This document shows, in pieces, positions 9,255-15,657 of a DNA stretch of 57,684 nt. How positions within the stretch are numbered: position 1 is the stretch's first letter; every line of letters begins with the position of its first letter. Location: assembly GCA_036495685.1 (NCBI GenBank), contig DASXMJ010000003.1:1-57684 (forward strand), given 5' to 3'. The translations under genes were made by a program, and so were the position numbers. The stretch is from Candidatus Binataceae bacterium (GTDB lineage: Bacteria > Desulfobacterota > Binatia > Binatales > Binataceae). The notes under the pieces are model-generated. The model saw nothing but the letters and a program-made list of their open reading frames with translations. It had not been told where the DNA came from and did no database searches.

Positions 9255-9701
9255 TCATTCCTGAAGTTCAAACACTGGGGCGCGTGACGCCATCTCGCGA
9301 AATGATTCGACCGGCGCGCCTTTCGGGACCGGATAGAAACGCTGAACTTGGGCCGCGTAACGATCTAGAAATTCCTTGAGAATCGGAGCTCGCGCACTGA
9401 CTTCGACCTCCCGGACTCTGAACTCCATTCGTCGGTTCGCCTTTTTTAGTAAGATCGATCCAGCCGCGCGAGCGTTACGCACCCATCCCGTTTCTCCACG
9501 AACTGCCACAAGGTACCTGTGTCGCTCCATTTCGAGAAGGTTGACCGGCGTGGTGTAAACCCGCCCGGTCCTTCTGCCCCGAGTCTCGAGCAGGTAGTTG
9601 TAGCGCGCGCCGATTCCAACCCGGAGCAAAAGGCCAAACAACCGGTTGAAGATCCGGTCGGCGGTACTTTCCTTAAGAAAATATGGCTTCTCTGTGGCCA
9701 C
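9255..9701 (-). CDS. F420-dependent nitroreductase-like (Ddn/DUF385) protein
   Basis: I chose the GTG at 9701 because GGAGGG sits about 5 bases upstream; an in-frame TTG at 9749 lacks such a site. The resulting 148-residue protein has the split beta-barrel pattern of deazaflavin (F420)-dependent Ddn-like proteins: YNYLLETRGRRTGRVYTTPVNLLE, then LVAVRGETGWVRNARAAG. In mycobacteria such enzymes reduce nitroimidazoles and quinones using F420H2. F420 use is inferred from the family and implies that F420 synthesis genes exist elsewhere in the genome. It is first in a two-gene operon with the MFS transporter and starts 77 bp from the TetR-type palindrome, so it is likely co-regulated. Confidence 0.8.
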   Translation of the reverse strand: MATEKPYFLKESTADRIFNRLFGLLLRVGIGARYNYLLETRGRRTGRVYTTPVNLLEMERHRYLVAVRGETGWVRNARAAGSILLKKANRRMEFRVREVEVSARAPILKEFLDRYAAQVQRFYPVPKGAPVESFREMASRAPVFELQE

Positions 9702-9777
9702 TTTACCCTCCGCCCGCCAAGTATGGGCGAACAAAAAATACTGAGACAAAGACTCGGCATCAATCGACGCTCAAATC

Positions 9778-9806
9778 TTGACAAATGAACGTTCATTCAA
9801 TATACC
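9778..9806 (+). promoter_or_regulatory. sigma70-like promoter of the TetR-ferritin operon
   Basis: A perfect TTGACA at 9778-9783 and a TATACC at 9801-9806 are separated by exactly 17 bp. Transcription would begin near 9813, giving a leader of about 25 bases before the ATG at 9838. The spacer contains the palindromic operator listed separately. Confidence 0.7.
9784..9797. promoter_or_regulatory. 14-bp perfect palindrome, probable TetR-family operator
   Basis: AATGAACGTTCATT equals its own reverse complement and lies wholly between the -35 and -10 boxes of the tetR promoter. TGAAC/GTTCA half-sites resemble those bound by several TetR-family repressors. Bound protein would exclude RNA polymerase, giving autorepression. 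It lies 83 bp from the nitroreductase start and may control both directions. Confidence 0.7.
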
Positions 9807-9837
9807 TCTACCAAATTGACCGCGTCTCTTGCCGCAG

Positions 9838-10497
9838 ATGCCAAGCGCAGCACTCAGAACTTCGCCTCACGACGAGGCCCTCGCCATTCAGCGCCGCCGG
9901 CAGATTTTTCTGGCCGCATGCCGAGTCCTGGAACACAAATCGTTTCATGAAGCCTCGGTCAAAGAACTTGCGCTCGAAGCGGGGCTCGCTGCGGGATCGA
10001 TCTACGTTTACCTGGAGAGCAAGGACGAGATCCTGGTCCTGATCGCGGAATCGATGGTTGCCGAGCTAGTAGATCAACTGCCGGCCATTAATGAACGTGC
10101 GGGCGCCGACCCACGCCTTGAGCTTGCGGCTGTAATGCACGAGATCCTCAATATCATAGATCGATACCGAGAGGCGTTCGCCGTACTGCATCACGAAGCC
10201 CGCTACCTCGCGCAACGGACGCAATACAAGGCAGCAATGAATAAGATCGGCGATCGCTACCTGTCGGCGGTCGCCGAAGTCATCGAACGAGGGCGCAAGG
10301 CCGGCGTTATCCAGGTGGATGACGTGCCCTCCGCCGTACATGCCATTCACATGCTGTGTGCAGGATGGGCGATGGGCGGTCATGGGCTGCGCCATTCGGA
10401 CAAAGAATCTTACTGGCGCGAGATATCGCGGTTGGTCGAAGGCCGCTTTCTCGCGCGGCGGGTCGAATCTAAGACCAACGGCTGCGAGGAGTTATAG
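9838..10497 (+). CDS. TetR family transcriptional regulator
   Basis: The 219-residue protein has an N-terminal TetR DNA-binding domain: RRRQIFLAACRVLEHKSFHEASVKELALEAGLAAGSIYVYLESKDEI in sequence order, with the recognition helix AAGSIYVYLESKDEIL at about 47-62. The C-terminal ligand domain is all-helical with HEARYLAQRTQY in the middle. I chose the ATG at 9838; an in-frame TTG lies 9 bases upstream. It is the first cistron of a six-gene operon and sits next to a divergent nitroreductase-MFS pair, the usual arrangement for a repressor of both arms. The palindrome in its own promoter supports autoregulation. The inducer is unknown; TetR members near efflux and acyl or aromatic genes often sense the transported or degraded compound. 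Confidence 0.9.
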   Translation: MPSAALRTSPHDEALAIQRRRQIFLAACRVLEHKSFHEASVKELALEAGLAAGSIYVYLESKDEILVLIAESMVAELVDQLPAINERAGADPRLELAAVMHEILNIIDRYREAFAVLHHEARYLAQRTQYKAAMNKIGDRYLSAVAEVIERGRKAGVIQVDDVPSAVHAIHMLCAGWAMGGHGLRHSDKESYWREISRLVEGRFLARRVESKTNGCEEL

Positions 10498-10502
10498 AGA
10501 CG

Positions 10503-11120
10503 ATGGCGTTCTACGATCGACGTACGCTCGATGGCGTGTACAGCGTCCGCCAGAGCGTTAGTCACATCATGAACTACCGATTCGCCGAAGAGCGAATGAT
10601 GCGCATGATGGCGGGATGGATCGCGCTAACCCCGGAAATTCCGGTTAAGCTTGAAATGGCCAAACAGGTCTATGAAGACGCCTTGCACGCGGATGCACTG
10701 GGCAAGCGACTGCCGGAGTTGCGCGCGCAAGCGCAAGTCTCCAAGCCTGCAAACGAAAACTTCGCCTCGTTTATCCAGGAGATCGAAGACAAGGAAGAGT
10801 GGGAAGATACCATCGAGCGGCTGGCGGGAATCTACCGGGTGCTGAAGCCTCACCTGATCATGCACTACAGCGCGCACGTAACGGCCGCCAATCCGGTCTA
10901 TGAACCGCCCACCATTCGGATTCTCGCCAAGATGCTCGAGGAAGAAAAAGCGCATGTCGAAAAGGGGTTGGTGCTGCTCGGGGATCTGCTCGATTCACCC
11001 GAAAAGAGCCGACGTGCGGCTCAGTGGCAGGGGCATCTCGAAGAACTGCTGGCCACGTCGGGCGGGGTGACCGGTTTCCCCACCGAGCAGGAGGTGCCGC
11101 GCAAAGTCGGCCGTAGCTGA
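10503..11120 (+). CDS. ferritin-like helical protein, unknown function (first of three)
   Basis: The 205-residue protein is predicted to be all-helical. It carries a ferritin-like ligand pattern: glutamates E29/E30 in the first helix, YEDALH (E58, D59, H62) in the second, and EEKAH (E148, H151) in the last. The third-helix glutamate is not obvious, and H121/H125 lie where it might be. It is therefore more divergent than the two proteins at 11881 and 12702 and may be an assembly partner or a degenerate subunit. It starts 5 bp after tetR and overlaps the next gene by one base. I do not recognise a named family; the ferritin-like call rests on motif spacing only. Confidence 0.6.
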   Translation: MAFYDRRTLDGVYSVRQSVSHIMNYRFAEERMMRMMAGWIALTPEIPVKLEMAKQVYEDALHADALGKRLPELRAQAQVSKPANENFASFIQEIEDKEEWEDTIERLAGIYRVLKPHLIMHYSAHVTAANPVYEPPTIRILAKMLEEEKAHVEKGLVLLGDLLDSPEKSRRAAQWQGHLEELLATSGGVTGFPTEQEVPRKVGRS

Positions 11121-11488
11121 TGAAGGTTCCGGAACTCGACGAGCGAATCGCTGAGCACGCGCGCGTTCTGATTGCGAGCGACGACCGCGCGGCCGAAGCC
11201 ATGGTGACAGCGGCTGGGCTTGCGACCTGGCGCGCGGTCGCGGCGGCAATAGGTGCGCGCCGGCCGCTGGATCGTTACGAGCTGCTGGCGTGCGCGAAGA
11301 TTGGAATGCAGTTCATGGCGAAGACCAGGTTTTCAGCTACGGGCGGCGCACTCACCTTGCTGATACGGTGGAAGCAGGCGGACGGCAAATGGATGATCGC
11401 GGAAGTCGAAGATATCAGCGCCAAACGTTCGCCGTGGAGCGATCTTCAGCACTACAGCCGGGAACCGGGAGGCGCGACTAATGCCTGA
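11120..11488 (+). CDS. small conserved-looking protein, paralogue of its downstream neighbour
   Basis: This 122-residue soluble protein has an N-terminal helical half and a C-terminal strand-rich half ending DGKWMIAEVEDISAKRSPWS. The same layout recurs in the next gene (GGRWTVREAGDLTNIRSAW), so the two appear to be diverged tandem duplicates. The pattern of helices followed by long strands with a W-M/T-I/V-x-E/R-A/V ending is compatible with an NTF2/SnoaL-like alpha+beta fold, but no ligand residues are recognised. Its ATG overlaps the stop of the previous gene by one base, and its end overlaps the next start by 8 bases. It is surely translated with the operon. Function unknown. Confidence 0.6.
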   Translation: MKVPELDERIAEHARVLIASDDRAAEAMVTAAGLATWRAVAAAIGARRPLDRYELLACAKIGMQFMAKTRFSATGGALTLLIRWKQADGKWMIAEVEDISAKRSPWSDLQHYSREPGGATNA

Positions 11489-11867
11489 CCTGGGAAACCG
11501 CGCCAACGTGATGGGCCCTCAGCCCATTGGACCAATAAAGCAGCCCCCGCCCGAGATGTTGGCGGCGATCGACCGGTTTCTGGCTGTCTTGATGGCCGGA
11601 AACCCCGCCGAAGCGCTGGCAATGACGGAGGAGCGGGCGCGTGACCGGGTCGCTCAGATCGCGGGTGCCATCAAGCCAGGGGTCTATAAACAAATGCACA
11701 TCCTTGGCAAGGCGCGCGTCGTGGAACACTATTTCGTCAAAGCACGTCTGTCCGGACCAAAAGGCGAGTCACTGACTTTGCAATTCCGAATCGGCCCGGA
11801 AGGCGGCAGGTGGACCGTCAGAGAAGCTGGGGACCTTACCAACATTAGGTCGGCCTGGACCAAATAG
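11481..11867 (+). CDS. small conserved-looking protein, paralogue of its upstream neighbour
   Basis: The 128-residue product begins with a proline-rich lead (MGPQPIGPIKQPPPEMLAAI), then helices (FLAVLMAGNPAEALAMTEERARDRV), then strands with VEHYFVKARLSG, LTLQFRIGP and a final GGRWTVREAGDLTNIRSAW. It parallels the 122-residue neighbour in order and ending. An NTF2-like fold is plausible but unproven. It overlaps the upstream gene by 8 bp and is followed 13 bp later by the first strong diiron ferritin-like gene. Its duplication next to duplicated ferritin-like genes suggests each small protein might pair with one large one. That pairing is inference only. Confidence 0.6.
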   Translation: MPDLGNRANVMGPQPIGPIKQPPPEMLAAIDRFLAVLMAGNPAEALAMTEERARDRVAQIAGAIKPGVYKQMHILGKARVVEHYFVKARLSGPKGESLTLQFRIGPEGGRWTVREAGDLTNIRSAWTK

Positions 11868-11880
11868 AGAAGGACACGCG

Positions 11881-12681
11881 ATGGATAAGATGATTCCGGT
11901 CGACCGGCTGGCGCGCCCTGAAGATCACATTCTGGTCCCGCTGGACAAGATTCGCGAGGCGCGCTTGGACCAGGGGCTGACTCCGTTCAACGCCATGCCG
12001 TTTGAAGAAGACTTCCTCAAGGCGCGGCTGCATGGAATCTGCGCCGGAGAATTCCAGGCGATGGAAGCGGCGGGTCGCACCTTGTTCGACTTTCCGGACG
12101 CGCCGTGGGAATTTCAGCTTGATATGGCGCGCCAGGTCTGGGACGAATCGCGCCATAGCGAGATCTATATGAAGCTGCTCGAGTATGTCGGATCCTATCT
12201 TGGCGAATTCCCCGAAAGCGAGGTGCTGTGGTCATGCACGCAGATCGACGACCCGGCGTGTCGCGTGGCGGGCATCAACCGCGGCCTCGAAGGACTGGCT
12301 TGCGATGTATTTGAGCAGCTGATTCGAATGGCGCAGAAGATGGGCGATCCGATAATCGAGCGTGCGGTCGACTACGTGTTGGCTGACGAGATCACCCATG
12401 TGCGGATGGGCTCAAAATGGATGCGCAAGCTCACCGAGGGGGATGCGGAGCGGCTGCGGAAAGCGCAGGCCTTCCAGGACAACATCGACAACCTGTTTAA
12501 TTTCGGTGGCGGCCGCACCACGCAGGAAGGCGCCGCACAGATCAAGCAGCGCCTGGGCGACAGGGAAGTGGAAATCGACGCTACCCTCACCATTGCGCGC
12601 GAGGCGCGTCTGCTGGCGGGATTCACCGACGAGGAAATCGAGCGGCTCATCAAGGGGATGGGCAAGAGCGCGGCCTACTAA
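11881..12681 (+). CDS. ferritin-like diiron-type protein, paralogue A
   Basis: The 266-residue protein has a complete four-helix diiron ligand set. E57 (or E62) lies in RLHGICAGEFQAMEAAG, E89 and H92 in VWDESRHSE, E137 in NRGLEGLACD, and E170 and H173 in LADEITHVRMGS. This E...ExxH...E...ExxH pattern is that of ferritin-like oxygenases and oxidases. The region between the first two helices, TLFDFPDAPWEFQLDMARQV, is highly conserved with the next gene and may line the active site. The overall shape recalls the DUF455 / MiaE-like group. No signal peptide is seen, so it is cytoplasmic. It starts 13 bp after the previous gene. An O2-activating hydroxylase or N-oxygenase role is possible; substrate unknown. 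Confidence 0.75.
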   Translation: MDKMIPVDRLARPEDHILVPLDKIREARLDQGLTPFNAMPFEEDFLKARLHGICAGEFQAMEAAGRTLFDFPDAPWEFQLDMARQVWDESRHSEIYMKLLEYVGSYLGEFPESEVLWSCTQIDDPACRVAGINRGLEGLACDVFEQLIRMAQKMGDPIIERAVDYVLADEITHVRMGSKWMRKLTEGDAERLRKAQAFQDNIDNLFNFGGGRTTQEGAAQIKQRLGDREVEIDATLTIAREARLLAGFTDEEIERLIKGMGKSAAY

Positions 12682-12701
12682 CCACGGCCGGGAGAGCGGC
12701 G

Positions 12702-13472
12702 ATGGAACGATGCATACCAGTTGATCGATTGGCGCGACCCGAGAATTTCGTGCTGATGCGTGGCAAACAGGTCCGTGAAATCCGCGAGGAACAGGGAATG
12801 GAACGCAACAATGCCCTGCCCTTCGATGAAGAAACGCTGCGCGCGCGGCTGCATGGAATCTACACGGGCGAACTGCAGGCTATGGAGGCGGCCGGGCGGA
12901 CCCTGTTCGATTTTCCCGACGCCCCGTGGGAGTTCCAGCTCGATATGGCGCGCCAAGTGTGGGACGAATCGCGTCACAGCGAAATTTTCCAGCGGCTGGT
13001 CGAATACATGGGAGCCAAGCCGGGCGACTACGTTGAAACCGAAATTCTCTGGCGCTGCACTCAGGCGGAAGACCCGGCCGCCCGGGTCGCCGGAATCAAC
13101 CGGGGGTTGGAAGGACTCGCATGCGACGTGTTCGATCAACTCATCCGGATTGCGCAGCGCAATGGCGATGAAGTGATCGAACGCTCTATCGACTACGTGC
13201 TGGCCGACGAGATTACCCACGTCCGGATGGGCTCCAAGTGGATGCGCAAGCTCACCGAGGGCGACCCCGAGCGGTTGGCGCGCGCACAGGCCTTTCAGGA
13301 GACGGTGGATGAGGTCTTCAACTTCCGCGGTGGTCGTCGGCTGGCCGATGATCTGCAGAAGGACGACGGAATGACCCTAACCATCGCGCGCGAGGCGCGG
13401 TTGCTCGCCGGATTTACCGAAGAGGAAATTCAGCGCCTGATCGAATCGACTCGCAAAAGCGCCGCCTATTGA
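12702..13472 (+). CDS. ferritin-like diiron-type protein, paralogue B
   Basis: This 256-residue protein is a close tandem duplicate of the preceding gene. Both share the start (IPVDRLARPE), the same residue numbering of the first ligands (E57, E89, H92), long identical blocks such as GRTLFDFPDAPWEFQLDMAR, and the C-terminus KSAAY. The two differ mainly before residue 50 and between residues 195 and 235, where paralogue A has an insertion. Conservation of every diiron ligand in both copies argues for two working proteins, perhaps a hetero-oligomer, rather than one decaying copy. It is the last gene of the operon, starts 20 bp after its twin, and is followed by a hairpin. Confidence 0.75.
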   Translation: MERCIPVDRLARPENFVLMRGKQVREIREEQGMERNNALPFDEETLRARLHGIYTGELQAMEAAGRTLFDFPDAPWEFQLDMARQVWDESRHSEIFQRLVEYMGAKPGDYVETEILWRCTQAEDPAARVAGINRGLEGLACDVFDQLIRIAQRNGDEVIERSIDYVLADEITHVRMGSKWMRKLTEGDPERLARAQAFQETVDEVFNFRGGRRLADDLQKDDGMTLTIAREARLLAGFTEEEIQRLIESTRKSAAY

Positions 13473-13493
13473 GCGCCACCTCTGCGAGCGCGC

Positions 13494-13508
13494 CGGGTCG
13501 CCGACCCG
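13494..13508 (+). terminator. stem-loop after the ferritin operon
   Basis: A 6-bp GC stem CGGGTC / GACCCG with a 3-base loop lies 21 bp past the stop of paralogue B. The sequence after it (TCCGCTTTTGCC) has a short T-run. A second hairpin, GCCTTAA-AAA-TTAAGGC at 13518-13534, follows at once. Together they probably end the operon. Confidence 0.45.
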
Positions 13509-13562
13509 TCCGCTTTTGCCTTAAAAATTAAGGCGGTTGAAGCCGAGCTAATGTATCTGGCT

Positions 13563-13591
13563 TTGACCGTCGTGATTAGCTAATCTAAATA
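13563..13591 (+). promoter_or_regulatory. promoter of the PEP carboxykinase gene
   Basis: TTGACC at 13563-13568 and TAAATA at 13586-13591 are 17 bp apart. The first transcribed base would be near 13598, leaving a leader of about 78 bases before the GTG at 13676. The spacer holds a perfect palindrome, listed next. Confidence 0.6.
13574..13585. promoter_or_regulatory. 12-bp perfect palindrome inside the promoter spacer, probable operator
   Basis: GATTAGCTAATC is its own reverse complement and fills the part of the spacer next to the -10 box. A dimeric repressor bound here would block the PEP carboxykinase promoter. I do not recognise the cognate regulator; the half-site differs from the TGAAC half-site of the TetR operator at 9784. 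Confidence 0.55.
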
Positions 13592-13675
13592 CATACGGCG
13601 TCTGACTGGCCGCGTTGAATTTAGCGAGCAATATCGCAGCGGTCGCGACGGACCGAACTGGACGGAGTTGAGCCT

Positions 13676-15460
13676 GTGACCCTGAACGAAGAGCGACACG
13701 AGAAGAAAAACCGAGCACTCAGCGAGTGGGTTGCGGAAATCGCCCGTCTGACCACGCCCGATCAAATCGTCTGGTGCGACGGTTCGGAGGCGGAAAGAGA
13801 TCGTCTCACCGCGCTGGCCGTCAAGTCTGGAACCTTGATCCCGCTCAGCGTCCAGAAGAAGCCCGGCTCGTTCTTACACCGCTCTGATCCCAATGACGTC
13901 GCACGTACTGAGCACCTGACCTTCGTCTGCACCCCCAACCAACGGGACGCAGGGCCGACCAACAACTGGTCGCCGCCCGACGAGACCTACGCGAAGCTGC
14001 GCGGATGGCTCAAGGGTTCCATGCGCGCGCGCACCATGTACGTGGTTCCCTACGTGATGGGACCACTGGGCTCCCCATTCTCCAAGGTCGGAGTGGAGAT
14101 TACCGACAGCGTTTACGTGGTTCTCAACATGAGGATCATGACGCGAATGGGCGCGCCGGCGTTGGCGATGCTGGGCGAGCGCGAAGACTTCTGCCGCGGT
14201 GTTCATTGCACCCTGGACCTGAATCCGGACCGCCGGCTTATCTGTCACTTTCCACAAGACAACGCGATCTGGTCGGTTGGCTCGGGCTATGGCGGTAACG
14301 CGCTGCTGAGCAAGAAATGCTTCGCGCTGAGGATCGCGAGCTGGCAAGGTCGCCGAGAAGGGTGGCTGGCGGAGCACATGCTCATCCTGGGCATTCAGAG
14401 CCCCGCGGGCGACACCAGGTATGTCGCGGCAGCCTTCCCCAGCGCGTGCGGCAAAACCAATCTTGCGATGCTCACGCCACCCGCGGAATTCGCCGGGTGG
14501 AAGGTATTCACGGTCGGCGATGACATCGCGTGGCTGCGGGTCGGAGAGGATGGCCGCTTGTGGGCCGTGAATCCGGAAAATGGGTATTTCGGGGTGGCTC
14601 CGGGGACCAACTCCCATTCCAATCCCAACGCGATGAAGATGGTCGGTCACGATTCCATCTTTACCAATGTTGCAATGACCGCGGACGGCGACGTGTGGTG
14701 GGAAGGCATGGAAACTGCCCCACCGGAAAAGCTGATTGACTGGCGAGGCCGCCCCTGGAATCCGAACGCCGGCGAAAAGGCCGCGCACCCCAACAGTCGC
14801 TTCACCACTCCGATGGCCAACAATCCCGCGCTCTCACCCCACGCCAACGATCCTCAAGGGGTTCCGATCTCCGCGATCGTATTTGGCGGACGGCGCGCGA
14901 CGACCATGCCCCTGGTGCTCGAGTCCGAAAACTGGACTCATGGTGTGTACCTGGGTGCGACCATGGGTTCCGAGACAACCGCGGCGGCGGCCGGCGCGGT
15001 GGGAGTGGTTCGGCGCGACCCGATGGCGATGCTGCCGTTCTGCGGCTACAACATGGGCGACTATTTCGGGCACTGGCTCAAAATGGAGGGTGCCATCAAG
15101 AATCCGCCGCGCATCTTCATGGTTAACTGGTTTCGCAAGAGCCGCGATGGAAAATTCCTGTGGCCGGGCTTTGGCGAGAACCTCCGCGTGCTCAAGTGGA
15201 TGCTCGATCGGATTGACGGACGCGCGACCGCTACCGATACGCCGGTGGGAAGAATACCGCGGGTTGAAGATCTCAACCTTCACGGTCTTGACGCGGCCGG
15301 GGACCGGATGCGCGAAGACCTAGCGGTCAAGAACGACGAATGGTCCGCCGAGGTCGCATCGACCGCCGAGTTTTTCGACAAACTCGGCCCGGCCATGCCG
15401 CCGGCGCTGCGCGATCAACATCGCGGTCTGGCCAATTCCCTAAACGGCACTCGTCCGTAG
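13676..15460 (+). CDS. pckG: phosphoenolpyruvate carboxykinase (GTP)
   Basis: The 594-residue product has the length of GTP-type PEP carboxykinase. It shows the hyper-reactive-cysteine/P-loop segment FPSACGKTNLAML near residue 255, the substrate loop RTMYVVPYVMGPLGSP, the metal-site region FTVGDDIAWLR, and the guanine-binding NWFRKSRDGKFLWPGFGEN. It decarboxylates oxaloacetate to PEP with GTP, the first committed step of gluconeogenesis, and can run as an anaplerotic carboxylase. The start is GTG at 13676 with GGAG 8 bases upstream. It is monocistronic, with its own promoter and palindrome. The next gene, convergent, is a glycogen-debranching-type enzyme, so both deal with carbohydrate supply. 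Confidence 0.95.
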   Translation: MTLNEERHEKKNRALSEWVAEIARLTTPDQIVWCDGSEAERDRLTALAVKSGTLIPLSVQKKPGSFLHRSDPNDVARTEHLTFVCTPNQRDAGPTNNWSPPDETYAKLRGWLKGSMRARTMYVVPYVMGPLGSPFSKVGVEITDSVYVVLNMRIMTRMGAPALAMLGEREDFCRGVHCTLDLNPDRRLICHFPQDNAIWSVGSGYGGNALLSKKCFALRIASWQGRREGWLAEHMLILGIQSPAGDTRYVAAAFPSACGKTNLAMLTPPAEFAGWKVFTVGDDIAWLRVGEDGRLWAVNPENGYFGVAPGTNSHSNPNAMKMVGHDSIFTNVAMTADGDVWWEGMETAPPEKLIDWRGRPWNPNAGEKAAHPNSRFTTPMANNPALSPHANDPQGVPISAIVFGGRRATTMPLVLESENWTHGVYLGATMGSETTAAAAGAVGVVRRDPMAMLPFCGYNMGDYFGHWLKMEGAIKNPPRIFMVNWFRKSRDGKFLWPGFGENLRVLKWMLDRIDGRATATDTPVGRIPRVEDLNLHGLDAAGDRMREDLAVKNDEWSAEVASTAEFFDKLGPAMPPALRDQHRGLANSLNGTRP

Positions 15461-15558
15461 GCGAACGCAACCTTGCAACTTCGCTGACTCGGGCCGTCTG
15501 GGTTGCTCGCGAATCGGTTCAGTCATTCGCGGTGATGGCCCTCTCCGATGGCACCTGA

Positions 15559-15575
15559 AGTCGTTCGGGACGACT
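15559..15575. terminator. hairpin between convergent pckG and debranching enzyme genes
   Basis: AGTCGT-TCGGG-ACGACT forms a 6-bp perfect stem about 100 bp from each stop codon. It has no good T-run on either side, so it may be a bidirectional transcript-end stabiliser rather than a classical terminator. Confidence 0.3.
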
Positions 15576-15657
15576 GAGAACCTTGGGAGGTTTTATCAGC
15601 CCGCAGCCTCGGTGGGACGGTTTCGTTACTCGGCCACGGGGATAGAAGGCAGGCGCC

